Source: Sindora glabra
Taxonomy: Eukaryota > Streptophyta > Magnoliopsida > Fabales > Fabaceae
Direction of reading: 5' to 3'
DNA length: 64,000 bases
Assembly: GCA_020226215.1 (NCBI GenBank)
Contig: CM035232.1
Span: 81,597,044-81,661,043 of the forward strand
Below, one piece after another: positions 1 to 14,429 of this stretch; position 1 is the first letter of the stretch, and every line of letters begins with the position of its first letter. The notes under the pieces were generated by a model. That model saw only the letters and a list, made by a program, of their open reading frames with translations, had not been told where the DNA came from and did not search any database. The position numbers and the translations under genes are program-made.

Positions 1-1255
1 ACGAACCAGAATAGAAACTAGAAGATCATATCACCAGTGCAGCATTTAATATGGCTGCACCTCTATGGTATCCACACGAACCCGTGAATCACCGATGAAT
101 GTCCGCACAAACACCAGTTGGAATTGATCTCTTTTCACCTCGAGTGCTAGCTACGCCTCTTCAGGAGTTTTGGTCAAGGAGAGGTGCTAGGGTTTTTTTA
201 TGCCTTTTTAGGGTGCGTAAATAATGATAATAATCCTATTATTACCCAACAAGCCTATTTAAATAGGTGCATAGAAAAACTTAACTTATTTGGGCTTTAT
301 TCCATGTACAATTATAGGCTTACTATTGGGCCTTATAATTATGACATGAATTCCTAAATATTAAGCCCAAACAATTTGGTCCATTCATTCCAAATTCACT
401 AGGCTCTCATTACGTTGGCAATGACCATTGATCATATTAATGATCATAAACAATGATTAGTGTCTAGCAACACATCATTATTACTCAAGCAATGAGAAAG
501 TCGGTGATTTGACTAAACCTTTACACGTGATCATCACCTATGTCCCTTTGTCCTATACATCTAGATTGAGCACGAGACATGGAGCGTGTCATTCCTATAT
601 AGCCCAATCTTAAGGTTTCTTGATTCCTAAGTAAGCTGACTGAAACAAATATAATCGACATCCCATGTCAATTCATCTGAGCATGGCCATGCATTTTCTC
701 AGCTTTACTTAATCAAGGGGCCCATAGATGTTACTCCTGTTATATAGGAGGGACAAATCCCATCTTGATCACACAAACCCCTCCGCATGATATGTGACAT
801 ATTCAATATCTACCCTTGTATTCACTTAACCATTAGTGACATAGAATATTATTAAAATATGAAACTCACATGTAGGGAACCTTGGTGATCTCAGGTCAAA
901 GGACCATATTAATAATGATCACTAAGAATCACTCATGACACTCATATAACGATCCATGTAGTGTTCTTAATATGGGTCAGTCCAGTATATAAGTTCTCTA
1001 ACTTGTACTCATGTGTAAACTTAATATCTCATATAAGTCTTCACACATGCTAGTCTTAACATATCAAAGCAACCTAATCCACAATGATATATGACTAGAG
1101 ACATTTAAGAATACAATTATTCTAAGGTTATTATCATAATTGAATATATTACGCAGATAATATATATAAATATAATAATTGGAATTACCATTAAAATAAC
1201 ATGATTCAAAATTACAATCACCAATATGATTGGTTTAAAGGCATATACACTAACA
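1..1255 (-). mobile_element. Partial LTR (family A, probably copia), cut by window edge
   Basis: The segment matches, in the same orientation, most of the LTR at 42357-43897: both share the block beginning at 2 (acgaacc, then the block around gtgcagcatttaatatgg) and run through the same order of blocks to a terminus. Its right end reads ...catatacactaaca, the reverse complement of a TGTTAGTGTATATG start, so base 1255 is the 5' end of a minus-strand LTR. The other LTR end is left of the window, so whether this is a solo LTR or part of a full element cannot be told. No coding sequence lies in it. Confidence 0.75.
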
Positions 1256-1474
1256 CTTTTCTAATAAATATCTCCAATAAATATTATCATTGATTATCTT
1301 AATATGTGGCAGCCCATATTATGTATTGTTTACAATTTTTGACTAGAAAATGGCTACAATAACTATTAGCAAAAATTCTCTAAATGGTCATTATTGGTAT
1401 CCAAGTTTCTCCTTATATCTTCGGTCTAGCCTTATCTCTCACCATCTTAGGTATGAAACTATTAAGCTTATTCT
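1256..1474. other. Short AT-rich spacer
   Basis: Nothing recognisable. It separates the LTR end from the satellite-like repeats. The five bases after the LTR are ctttt, which would be one half of a target duplication if the other end were visible. Confidence 0.4.
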
Positions 1475-2200
1475 TCTAACTTTTACTATTCCTCTTCTTC
1501 TCTACAAAGGATATAAATAGCTTCCCTTATAAATTGGATATAAGATAAGTAGTCATGCTCGCAGTGAGCATTAATAGGATACCATTAGCATATATAGGTA
1601 CCAATCATGTTAGGACATTAACCTTGTCCTAGGCATGAGGCCATCAATATTGTCTTTCCAACTTTTACTACTTATCTCCTTCTCTACGAAGGATGTAAAT
1701 AACTTCCGCCACAAATCGAATATAGGATGAATAGTCATACTTGCAGTGAGTATTAACCTTATCCTAGGCACGAGGCCATTAATATTATCCTTCCAACTTT
1801 TACTACTTATCTCCTTCTCTACGAAGGATGTAAATAACTTCCCCTACAAATCGAATATAGGATGAATAGTCATACTTGCAATGAGTATTAATAGGATGCC
1901 ATTAGCATTTATAGGCATCAACCATAATAGGACATTATAGGTATCAATCATGTTAGGACATCAACCTTGTCCCTAGGCATGAGGCCATCAACTTTGTCCC
2001 TCCAACCCTTACTGCTCCTTTCCTTCTTTGCGAAGAATGCAAGTAACTTTGCCTATAAATTGGATAGGATGAGTAGTTATACTCAAAGTGAGCATTAATG
2101 GGATGCCATTAGTGTATATAGACATCAATCATATTAGGATACCATAGGCATCAACCATAATAGGACATCATAGGTATTAACTATGTATTTCAATATTAGA
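1475..2200. repeat. Degenerate satellite-like tandem repeats, ~135-210 bp units
   Basis: A block anchored on aacttttactacttatctc followed by cttctctacgaaggatg recurs at about 1475, 1658, 1793 and 2001, each followed by a stretch ending in agtcata(c)ttgcagtgag and then by copies of ggcat/gtatcaaccataataggacat. Spacing is about 183, 135 and 208 bases, so unit length varies because sub-blocks are present or absent. An isolated related piece (tctttgcgaagga) is near 3640. No reading frame is preserved. It could be a minisatellite inside an old LTR. Confidence 0.6.
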
Positions 2201-5200
2201 TAACATCGGGTATGGTCAAAATACCAATTATACCATAAAGTTTTTGTTGATAAAATTTGTCATTCTCACATATTCAACCTTTAATAACATATATCAATAT
2301 GTTTAAGATTGATATATAATCTTTTCATTCATGATAAATAGCTTAAGCATCATCAATTGTATCATAATTCTCATACATAATCCTATTTCATCATTTCTCA
2401 TACATAATCACATTTAAAGGTTGTTATTCAACCATTCTATTCAAGTAGTGATAGTACTCAATTCTTTGAATGGCTAGCAAATAGTAATTCAAGCATCATT
2501 CACAATCGATGATCATGTAATGTTATATCCAAGGTTGTTATATATAACCTTTCTATCTTTAATTACAGAAACATATAATTTTAATGAATAGCTTTTCACA
2601 TGATTCCAAAATAATAAATTCTTTTATAAATTCAAATCCTTTCTCAAAGGAATTATAACTATCCTATTGCGAATTACCTTGCATGTATCATGATTTTAGT
2701 ACTTTTTAAGGCTTCTAAGTTTCATTAAAATTTGTCCTAACATTCCTAATATAATGTTACACATCAAATATCAATTAATTTTCCCCATTTCTTCCTACAA
2801 ATATTGTTCACATAAAACTAAAAATGGGAAATGTAAAACAGGATAATATGAGGGCACTTGCAATCCAAGCCTCTTTTGAGTAATTAAATCATTTCTAATC
2901 ATTACCAAATTTTGATATAACATCCTAACATGTTAAATAAGGAATAAATAAAGTGTTGTAAATATATTTCATGACTTTGACCATCCATTAAAGTAATAAA
3001 CTAAAAACTACCAAATTTGGATAGCATTGGAGTTGTCAAAACTAAATTATCATTTAGACAACCAAATCAACTTCGTTTGCCACCAAATTTTGAGACAAGT
3101 TTATAACATCCTAAATATCATGTTTAAAAATTTTCATAATTTTTCTCATTTATTTGATGCCTTAAAAATATTTAAAATGAAGAGTGACCAAATTAGGGGT
3201 TTGAAATGGACAATTTGAATGTCTCACCTATAACTTAACTTTCCATGCATCTAAAATTTTTTAGAAATTTCCAATTTCATCTAAAGTTATCCTAACACTA
3301 AGTATAACCTTAAAATACTAAGGATTGAAAATTTAAAATTTTTAACTATGATTCCAAAGGAAAATAGAAACACATCCTTAACAACTCTTTGACATAATTT
3401 TTTCCTATATTTCTTTATAGCAATTTTCTAAGGAAAGATATTATAAATCATTTCATACTCATTTCAACATTATAATACTAATATTATATCTTCATATTAT
3501 CATTTTATACATCATCAAAATTAAACTCACCCATTTCACAAATCATCAAATTTCTTCAACTTTTCATGAAAAACTCAATAGAAGAAGAAAAAGTAATTGC
3601 CACTCACTCTAAGTTGTATTATATCAAATAATAGTATTCCCTCTTTGCGAAGGATTAAATTATATCGATACCATATATCACATAATCACATGTCACACCT
3701 TACAATGTATAGTATTAATTCATAGTAAGCATCAAATATGGGTGTGGCTAAATAATTACCAACTAACCATAAAATTTTTACAAAGATACTATCCTACTAA
3801 GCTACTAATCTTTGCAATGAATTCCTTTAAAGTATTCAAATCATTCCTATAAATCCCCAAAATAGGCAATAATATAGCTAACACATATAACTTGAAAAAT
3901 ATCAATTATTTGGCACAAATTCAAGCTTTCTAGGGATTTTTGACTCAGCCTTATTCCATAATAGTAAAAATAGGACAGCATTATTAATATTCAAAAAGAT
4001 GAATTTTTAAAATATCCAAATAATTTTCAAAAATTTCTAGATAAATACATGATGTTGCAAACATGTTATTTAATTAAAGAAAAATTTTATTCCATCAAGA
4101 TCTCATGAATTTCTTTATCATAAAAATTTGTCCATCTAGTGTTATTATTTTTAGACAATACTAGAGCTACTTTTGAAATTGTGCCTTTTTTATGCCTAAA
4201 ATAACTCCAATTTCAACAATGCTTGTGCCATTTTTTTTTAACATCTCGAGGTTTCCAAAACATGTTTTTTCACAATTTTTAACTATTAATAAGTTAGTTA
4301 AAAGTTCTAGAAACAAAAAAAGTGGAACTCGGTCCTCTATTTTGAGCTCAATTCATCTATGTTCATGAAAATTTATCTTAAAAATATTTAAAATTTTCAA
4401 AAAGTTTCCATAAAACTCCAGATTATAATTTAACACCATAAATAACCTAAAAATGCTTAAAATCAAATTTTTAAAGGATGAAGAAGAGTTTCCACTCATT
4501 TTCTTCCTTTACTTTCCAATCTTTACTTTCAAGGATAGCAATCACTTGTAAAGACTATTCTTTATTTTAATAAATTTTCTTTCAAAATTTCTTCACTTGC
4601 TTAAAGTATAATGAACCCTCTCTTTAGCTCTCCATACTTATGGTTGCCTTTGAGGAAATGGCTAGTGTTTTTTTTTTCAATTTTGAAAGAAATCCCTTCA
4701 TATGTAATCTTCCAACCAATTAGATATAGCCAAAATTTTCCTATTTTAATTAATTAAAATAAAATGATAAAAATATATGAGTGTAGCTAGTGTATCTTGC
4801 TATCTCCTCTGCTGTTTTATTACTTTTAAGCCAATTAAATATAAATAAATTGTAATTTTTGTCTACTTTTTAAAAATGCCCTTAACTTTTCACTTAATAG
4901 CCTTTTGGAAGTTTATTGCACATGTGGACCCTTCTAGAACTTAATTTGGGCCTTCAAAAACAAATCTTAATGAGCCCAAATAAAATAAAATTACCTAATT
5001 TGAATATATCTCAATTTTGAGCTTAAAAAGCAAATTTTGAATTTACTAGGGCAAAAATATAATAAATTCTTTTCTAATGGTTCCTTTTGTTATTTCTAAC
5101 TCTTTTTTACTTATATTAGTTCTTAATAAATTTTTTATAAAAATTATAATTGAGTACATATCCAATTTTTCTATACAATCTACCTAAATTTTGCTTAATT

Positions 5201-8200
5201 ATTCCATTCGATTAACTAATTAAAGGTTTTCTAATTAATTTTTTATTTTGAATTCTTTAGTAATTCTTTTTCTCATTTCCATTTTGAGCTTCATGTAATT
5301 CATTTCTAATATCCATAAAATCTCTTAAATAAGCTCAAACTAATTGATTTCGAATTCAGGTCCGTTTGCTATTTAAGCTCACTTTTCATTCCTAAAGTTT
5401 TTTAGGCTTTTAGACTCTTTTTTACCATTTGACCTTTTATTTCCACTAGTGGGCTTTTGCTAGATTTCTTATTAGGCCATGGCCCTATTAGATTTATATT
5501 GAGCCTATCATACCTTTATGAGGCCTTGTTGGCTTATTTGAGCCTAATTATGCTTTTCGGCCTAATTCTAAAAAAAAAAAAAAACTATTAGGATTTTTTT
5601 TCTTTTCTTTGAACCCAATTACATAAAAATTATTAATAGGCTTCCAAAAAGTGGCCAAAATCAATTTCAAATCAAAATCAAATAGCTCGAATTGGAATAT
5701 CAAAATCTTAAAGTTAGAATGTTAACTTATCAATAGTGAAATTTTCTTATGAAATCCTTGTATAATTTTTTCGATTTTATTGATCCATAATAACATTAAT
5801 AAATTTATTCAAAATTCCAATTAAAATTTCCTCTTTATATCTCATTTTTTCTTTTAAGGATATTTCACAAACTAACTATAAACCAATGTTAGTTCATTTA
5901 GAAACAAATCAATCTTTTAGATTCAAGTTCAACTCATTTGATTTAGAAACCTACCTCATTGAATCAATTTTTTAATTGAATTATGAATGGCCCATAAGTT
6001 AACTTAGTTCATTTCTAACATTAAGTTTGAATATTCATTAAGGATAACATGGACAACTAACAAAAAATATACATTTTTAAGATTTTCATAGGACATGTAA
6101 AAAGAAATAGATAAGATATATTTTAAGCTTAAATTTTAAAAATTATTACAAATATCAAAATTATATCGTGAAAAAAAAATTGCAAAAAACTTCTAACTTA
6201 TCTTTACTTATTCATGTCAGCATAAATTTATTATAGCTTAAGGATGCTATTATGTCAAAAATTTATGTGCTTTACTATTGTTATAGATGCTTAAGGATAC
6301 TATTACAGTTGTATAATGATAATAAACACGGAAATCATATTCATAATTTGTTATGTGGTTAATAACATTAAAAGTTGTTAAAGGTTAGATTTAATACCTC
6401 ATTATACCAGATATCAAGGCTAATCATCCATTCATGGTACTTAGAGAAATGTTTACAAATTTATGTAGTTATAAGCCTACTTTCTTAATTGATATGAATT
6501 TCCATATTATTCATTTCCTAATTGAATGTACTTATATACATTTTACTTTATCAAAATAAATTTATGATTCTTCTAATTATATTGTATGAAACTTTTGATT
6601 CAAATAATATGTATAGTAATTCTATCAATTAAATAGATAATCATCTCATTGAGACTTGAACTCATGTTTTTCATAAAACATTTTTTAGGTATTTAAGTGT
6701 GTAGCAAAATCATCGATGGCCAATTTAGTTCATTATATTATACATGTATAATTAAAAAGGGCAATAGTAGTAGTGATTAATGTAACTAGTGACTTGTTAG
6801 TTAGTTATTTAACTTATAATAAGCCATTTACTACAAACTAATTAGAGGGCTTTAAATTTTTATAAATGATAGTAACCCTTTTTAATTGGAAAAGAGAATT
6901 TTGAATAAACCTATTAGGTTAGTGAAGTTAATCCAATGTTGGCTTCATGCCAGCATAAGGTTAGGTCATCAAGTCATGATAATCATCGATTAAAAAATCC
7001 TCCATCAAAATGCCTAGCTAATATGTTTAGTTCCATTACCTTTTATTACATATAGTGTTACTTCTAGACATAAGCTTTCACATTCAAACACTTAAAAACT
7101 ATCCTTAACCTTTGTTCTTTTAGAACTTCCTCTAAATTAAAATACTACTCCCTCTTGCTAGACTAAGTTTTGAATTCACTTCTATAAAATTGATGGAAAT
7201 TAGGATATAAAGATTCCTTTTAATTTAGATTTCCTCTATGTTTGTCATGTGGTTTGTATGGTATCTCCTTATCTTTGCTACTTTGTTCCCCATCTCTTTT
7301 CTAAGAATTATCCAATTTGACTCTTTCTATAAAGTGATTGCTAGTTCCAACTTTAACTCACTCATTTCTCTCATCATTTGGGCTAGCTTATCATAAAATC
7401 TTTGCTAGTTAAGTTAGATGAAGTATATATACTACTCCAAGAATGTAGTGGCATTTGCTTGATGCTTCTTTGTCACAAATTATTTTGAGCACATGATCAA
7501 TGTAGGAAGTCACTATGAGAAACTATATACAAGTCTTACCCACATGTAATTAATATAGTATTTTATATACAATGATGCTTCTACAATCAAAGAGTTGTAA
7601 ATGTTGAAATTATTTATAAATGAAATGTAATCTTTCATATGACAGTTTGCACTAAAAAATATCCAACTTAACTATTCTAAGGTTTATTTTCAATGCCAAA
7701 ATTCTTTAGCAAGCTCACTTTTGACCTATTTGATAGCAACTAAGTACCTAAGGGAAAGTTCCTTATAAAAAGAAAAGAAATAAAAGTAAAATGAATTTCC
7801 TTAAAACTCAGTAAGTAATCCAAACAATTCTTATAAAAGAAAATGAAATCAAAGGTTATGCTAGCATATATAGGAGTGTGTATATGTGTGTATTCAATTA
7901 GATATTAAAGGGATAACTAAGTCCACCCAAGAAAGACAAATTCCTTTTTGTCATGCCCCTTCCCAAGCCATGATTGATGTAGAATCTGGGCACCCAATTT
8001 TCACTAACCTAACATAATTAAACTTAAATTTGTAGTGCTAAAACATGATTCATAGATGAAATGTTAATTCCAATATTTGAATAGGAAAAAAACAATACTT
8101 AGTACAAGAAAAGGAAAAATTTCCAACACATATTTCCCTCAAAAAATAATAAACATCTTTTACTAAAAATAAATTAGCAATGGACAATATCCTTTGCTAA

Positions 8201-10610
8201 TCCTTAGATAAAAGCCTGCCCATTAATTACTTGTAAGGCTAGGAAGATTCCTCTACTAATTTTTGTGAGAGACTTTTTCCTTCACTAATGTACTATTTTT
8301 GTTGCTAATTTAGACAAAAAAACAAGTGAATTTAACCATTTATTTATGAAGACTTAACTAAGGAATATGCCTCTTGCTAATCGCTTGTATCGATATTAAA
8401 AGTTTTATTTTGCTATTTATTTCCTCTATTTTATGATATAGCTTACCTTACAAAATGGAATCCAAATCACCCTCCCTTCATTAACAACAAAAATCTAAAA
8501 CATTTGAGCTAAAATTGTAAATCTTTTATTGAATAATAATTTTCTATATACATATTATCATTAAACATTTTGTACAATTGAAGTAATTTCATGTACTTTG
8601 AATTAAAATTCATCCAAAATGTCAATTAAACAATTCTAAAAAATGTAGGTTCCTATGGTATGGGCAAGTTCTTTTCCAAGATCATTCTTAGTAAGCATTA
8701 TTTGAAGGAATAAACCATCCTTTGCCTTATTTTATTCGTTATAATGCATGTGCTTCTTCCATGGGAAAAGAAGTATATATCATAACTATTATTAAACAAT
8801 CAACTTAGCTTATGGTCAAAGAATTTTTAGATATGTATGATAATAAGCAACCTTAGACTAAAAAACAAGCTGTTGATTTTTAAATAATGAGTAAGTCACA
8901 TTTTGACAACAAAGTGACAAAACAAACAATAAGACCATAAAAAGAAATAGTAAAATAACATTTTAGAAAGGATATATTGATTGAATTTCAACTTATATGT
9001 AAAAAGATTTCATATTCTTACCTGTAACAAATAATTAGGAATTTGAATATAATCTTATAGTAAAAAGTTGCCTTTTTTAATAGAACTCTATAGCATTAGT
9101 TTAATAACATAGAACACACCGTTAATTGTGTCAATACCTCTCACAATCTATTCATAACAAATCAAGATAAAATGTGTGTTATCATTATTCACCAAGTAAT
9201 AAAAATCTAGATATATCGAAATTAAATTAGAATTGGGAAACTTATCATTTCTCAAGCATAATTTGAGTAAACCAAAATTTTAATATTATAACAAGATGAA
9301 AAATAGCAAAACAACAAAACATATTTAAATCTAAAAGATTTAAATAACTATCTTGAAAATGTATATTTTGTATTCAGAAATGTATTCAATAGGTCTTAAA
9401 TGTATTTAACAAGTGTTAAATTTGGACATTTACAAATAAGCAACATCATTAATTTTGCTAATATCTTAACTACTTCACTCTCAGGCTAAAACTTAGATGT
9501 AAGCCCAAATAATATTGATTACTTCAAAAAATATTCAACTAAAAGGCTATACATGATTAAGCTAGACCACATGATGCTACTTTATTTTAATATATAAATA
9601 GTTATATCATCAAAGAGAATACTAAAACTAAAAAATAAATGCAACAAACTATACAAAAAAGAGATAACTAGATAGTTTATAATTCATATAAAAATAACAC
9701 TAGGTAGCCTATTGTTACTAGATCCACATCCTAACTAGTAACTTTGTTAAACATTGATTATTTTCTATAAGAATATATGTATAATAGTGCACAAGCTTTT
9801 CCTAGAGGTTAAATGCAAAAAAGGTTGTTTCATCAACAATGAAAGTTATTAACATACCCACACATATATTATTCAAAATTTTAGTGGCCTATTTTTGAGA
9901 AGAAGGCAAAAAAATAATTCATTAACCATTATATATGTATCAACATACGGTATAAAAATATCCAAGACATCTCAAATTACCCAATACAGGTTTTCACCTA
10001 TACCTTCTTTAGCACATTCTTGTAGCTTAAATGGATGTTGTGAGCCAAAGAAGCCAAATATTAGAAATGAGATTGGATAAACACAAAGTTAGACCCATTT
10101 TTTAGTCTTTTTAATAAAATATCAAATAGCCAATTATACATTCTAGAGCAATTAATAAAAAATCTTAAAAATTAAAACATAAAACCATAAGAACCATTCT
10201 ATAATAGTGTTTGGTCTTTATAAACACATAAAATAAAAAGTGTGGTGATTAAAAAATGAACATTTCTACCTACTTTTAAATAATGAATCCTTGCATATCT
10301 ATTTATATTATTAAAATAAAGTTTGGTTTGTACTATATGATGTCTTATGGTAGTTGATCTTACACATCTATATTATCATATGATGAATTATTTTTCTACT
10401 TTTTTTAATTCTACAAGATTAAAAATAATAAATAAACATCAAGATCTTCTAAACTTAAACCTTTAACCTCTAAGAAAGGATCATAAATAGATACCAATAG
10501 ACCAATTATTTTAATAATTTTTTATTCTCTATCTTAATATGACTAAAATGGTTAACTAAATGCGATTGCAGTTTTAACTTTCCAGTATAATAAATGATAT
10601 ATATTATTAT
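2201..10610. other. AT-rich intergenic DNA, no gene supported
   Basis: About 8.4 kb with dense stops in all frames and no splice-linked coding pattern. The two short open frames here (3027-3218 and 9895-10080) have random composition and no family resemblance. Blocks rich in gggcc/ttaggcc near 4920-5560 and a weak subterminal-type repeat (agcaatggacaatatcctt near 8176) look like old repeat DNA, but I could not place them in a family. Confidence 0.5.
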
Positions 10611-10914
10611 GGATAGGTCTTTAATCCTAAAAAGTCTTTCAAAATCAAGCACTTATGATATTAAAAATGTTTTGGAAAGATTTAAACCAAAGTAAATTAA
10701 GCCTGTTACTTTACAAGATTTACAATCTAATATAAATCTTCTCAAAACTAATGTTAAGGATCTAAAAGAAATTCAATAGCTTTAAGGTGCCATTTTAGCT
10801 AAACTTTAAAATCCTCTTAAAGGAAAAGAGAAAATTAAAATCAATAAGGATGAAAAAGATGAATTTCTAGCATTTATTTCTAAGATCCCAGTTCCTAAAT
10901 ATCATATCCTTATC

Positions 10915-11205
10915 AAAATGGTTAAAAACAATTAGGAGTTAGAAATAGTTGCCTTATTTGATATAAGGGTAGATATCAATTGTATTCAAGAAAGCTTAGT
11001 TCCAACAAAGTTCTTCAAAAAAAACTAAAGCCAAAATTAAATTTGCTAATGGTTTTCCCGTTGAAATTAATTTTAAACTTTCTTATGTGGAAATTGTAAA
11101 CTCCTCTTATAGGACAAATAAATATTTTTTACTTGTTAAAAACTTATCTAATGAAGTTATTTTGGGAACTTCTTTTATCAAAGCCTTAACTTAATATAAG
11201 GTTTT
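10915..11205 (+). pseudogene. Caulimovirid aspartic protease region, broken
   Basis: The frame from about 10941 reads VALFDIRVDINCIQESL, which has the placement of a pararetroviral protease core. The catalytic position after the aspartate is altered (D-I-R in place of D-T/S-G). A frameshift follows near 11020, after which the frame continues with a hydrophobic stretch ending in VILGTSF-like residues at about 11157-11177. An upstream coding-like segment (10640-10900) rich in Lys and Leu is probably the preceding polyprotein part. Non-functional. Confidence 0.65.
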
Positions 11206-11525
11206 AGATAAAAGGATAACCATTAAAGTTCTTGAAAAAAAATCACTTTCTAATTTGTCAAAAAATCCAAAAAGATTAATTTAATAGATTGTGAGGAAGC
11301 TCAAATTAACTATTTTTCTGAAGAAGTATCTTACGAAAAGATAGAACAATAATTGGCTAATCCAATTATTTAAGCCAAGATCAAATCCTTTGAAAAAAAG
11401 GATTGTCAATAACATTTGTTCAAAATTTCCAAATGCTTTCTAGAGAACTATTATATTAAAAAAATTGAAAGAAAAATCCCAACCAAGATAAGACTAATCC
11501 AAATGAATTAAGAACTTCTGGAATA

Positions 11526-12250
11526 TTGGTAGAAGGAAATTGTAATCTCTTAAAGAAAGGAATTATCAAAAAATCTAAAAGTCCTTGGTCATGTGTAGCA
11601 TTTTATGTTGATAAAAGTGTTGAAATTGAAAGAAGAACTCCAAGGCTTGTAATTAATTATAAGCCTCTCAACCAAGCCTCCAATGGATTCGATATCCAAT
11701 TCCAAATAAAAAGGATTATTAAATTGAATTCGTTCTGCAAAAGTATTTTTAAAATTTGATATGAAATCTGATTTTTGGCAAATCCAAATAAAACTTAAAG
11801 ATAGGTATAAAACAGTATTTATAGTTTCATTTGGTCAATATGAACAAAATATAATGCTATTTGGCCTGAAAAATGCTCCCTCAGAATTCTAAAAGATTAT
11901 AAATAATATTTATAATCCATTTTTTAAATTTATTATTATCTGCATTGATGATATTTTAGTATTCTCAAAAACATTGATCAACACTTTAAATATCTAAATG
12001 CATTTCTTAAAATAACTTAAAGAAATGGTTTAGCAGTTTCAAGAACTAAATATTCTTTGCTCCAAACTAAAATTAGATTTCTTAGGCATTATATTTATTA
12101 AGGAACTATAACTTTGATCGAAAGACCAATTGAATTTATTAATAAATTTCCTAATTAACTTATTGACAAAACTTAACTTCAAAGATTTTAGGGATGTTTA
12201 AATTATGTCTCGAATTTCTTTCCTTGACTTTCTAATTTAATTCAACCACT
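11526..12250 (+). pseudogene. Caulimovirid reverse transcriptase region, broken
   Basis: An open stretch at 11526-11759 contains SPWSCVAFYVDK and TPRLVINYKPLN, typical of the fingers/palm start of caulimovirid RT. After a frameshift near 11720-11755 the frame resumes with FDMKSDFWQIQ (about 11755) and FGLKNAPSEF (about 11862). The catalytic box at 11941-11952 reads CIDD instead of a YxDD/FxDD type. Further frame changes and stops lie between 11890 and 12240. The thumb-side sequence can be followed to about 12250. The order matches the family; the copy is inactive. Confidence 0.8.
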
Positions 12251-12299
12251 CCATGAACATTTGAAAAGGAATCCCCCTCCTTAGACAAATGTTAATATG

Positions 12300-12765
12300 A
12301 AAATTGTTAGGCAGGTCAAGTCTCAAGTCAAGAATCTTCCATGTTTGCATGTTTCAAATCCAAATGCATTCGAAATTATTGAAACTAATGCCTCAAATTT
12401 AGGTTATGGAAGTATTCTTAACCAAAATTAAATGAAAAAAAAGTATATAATTACATATACATCTAAGCATTGGAACTCTACATAGCAAAACTATTTTAAC
12501 CAAAAAAGAAAATTTTAGCAATAGTTTTATATGTTCAAAAATACCAATATGATAAATCAATAATTTCTCATTAAAGTTGATTGCTACTTCGCCAAATCTA
12601 TTTTCGAAAAATATGTAAAAAATATTGTATCATAACAAAATTTTCCTAGATGACAAGCCATTTTAAGTGCTTTTGATTTTGAAATTAAGCATTTAAAAGT
12701 TTCTTCAAACATTGTTCTAGATTTTCAAACTAGGGAATTTTTACAAGAAACTCAAAGCTAATGCC
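12300..12765 (+). pseudogene. Caulimovirid RNase H region, broken
   Basis: The frame near 12365-12415 reads ETNASNLGYGSIL, the position of the first RNase H acidic motif, with the aspartate of the usual E-T-D-A changed to N. Later segments around 12500-12750 match the C-terminal RNase H part in three alternating frames with several stops, ending with a TREFLQET-like string near 12732. It directly follows the RT segment and is followed without spacing by the next frame. Confidence 0.7.
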
Positions 12766-14335
12766 TCTTAGAAAAAAGAATTCAGAAAAACCTAGAGATG
12801 AAGAATCCTAAACTTCTAAAAGGAAGTAAGTAGCCACTTCCTCTTCAATTAAACCTAGAATTAAAGTAAAAGATTATCCATTTCTAATAGAAACTACCTT
12901 GGCTTTGGCTTCCTAACTCCCCAACTTGAAAAGCCATACTCGGGCTAATATAACTAATGAAGAAAATCAGCAAAAAACTAAAGCTCAAACTGAACTGAGC
13001 CTTTAACTTCCAAAACCAAACTTTTAACTTTTTTGGACTTTTCCTAATTACTAGCTAGTAATCTAGAAGATTAACCTATAACTATAAGTCCAGCCTAACT
13101 CCAAAAAATTATTGCTTAAATCTCGTAGCAAAAATCTTAACTTACCAATGCAGGTACCTCATATAAGGCCATTACTATAATGAATCCCAAGCCAACTAAA
13201 ATGGTTACCAAATGCAACAAAAAACTAGATATTTAAAATATTCTCCAAGTTAAATTAGAAATTTGGAAGGAAACAAAAGATTTAAAACTAATTTCATCAA
13301 AAAAATTTCTAAAATGTTGGCATTTTATTCTGAAATCACTAACTAGAACTTAAGATTTTTATAAGTTAATCCAATCTGACCAGGGTTAGTTGTATTTGAT
13401 CACAACATTAGAAATGATCCTTAGTTAGTAGCTCATTCAACTTCTAAAATTCAAAAAATCTAAACTCTATTTAACTGGGGAAAAAATCCTTCTCATATGA
13501 AAAATTTTAAAAATTATCCCAATATTTCAATTTTTCCAATAAAGTATTCATATATGACTATCAAAAGGCATGGTATAATGCTTTATTTTTTAAAAATAAA
13601 AACTTTAAACATTCCTGGTTTATTTATTTTATTCAAGATGTTAAATGTTATTTTCCATTATGGTTTATAAACTGGTGGAATATTTTTAGGTCAATTCTAG
13701 AAATATTTTCACAAATTATCAAAGAAGGTTGGGATATGTTTCAGACCCACTTTGATAATGAAAATTTTAGAAAACTCCCAATGCTTCTTTAATTCTTTTC
13801 CAAGGTTAATCTCTCTTGGGCAATGACATAGGAATACAAACTTTCAACTACAACTAGTTGTTTATTTTTGTGAAGGCAAGTTTTAGTAAAGTGGTGGGCA
13901 AACTATAAACAAGATAATAAAGCCTAAAAGGAAGAAATTATAAAATAGACTAAAGACAGACCCTATTTCTATGAAAATGTTAAGGAAAGGCAGTAATAGT
14001 TCCTTTAAACTAAATCCTTAGTAGCTGCTAGTCTTGTTGTTATTTCAACTAGACAAGAATATATTGTCAATTTGAAATGTATTCTAAATCAACTATCTGA
14101 GAAAGTAAATGATGCAAATCTAAAAATTCTAATGCTTTTGAGGATTTTGCCCAATCAAATGAAGATGATTGTTATGATATTGATCTAAAAGAAGATAAAA
14201 ACTATTATAGCAAATTCAAATTTAGCACTTCAAAAATAAAGCAAATTTAATTATCAAAGCAAGAAGATAAATTCTCTTTCAATGCCAGCATTCTTAACAG
14301 GATAACTCCATTTAGAAAAGAGGACATAAAGTAAT
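12762..14335 (+). pseudogene. Caulimovirid downstream ORF (ORF2-like), broken
   Basis: Right after the RNase H end a new frame starts at an ATG near 12762 (MPLRKKNSEKPRDEE) and continues as a Ser/Lys/Pro-rich, low-complexity protein, with stops at intervals of 10-40 codons. Around 13560-13760 a Trp/Phe/Tyr-rich segment (KAWYNALFFKNKNF and WFINWWNIF) is still recognisable as former coding sequence. Florendoviruses are known to have such a second ORF of unknown function. The assignment rests on position and preserved coding texture only. Confidence 0.5.
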
Positions 14336-14429
14336 AAATTCTTTGACAAGAATATTACTATAACTTCACCTTTTTGACTTAAATTTCAAATAAATGGCAG
14401 TAGCCTTACTTTTTTAACTTAAATTTCAA

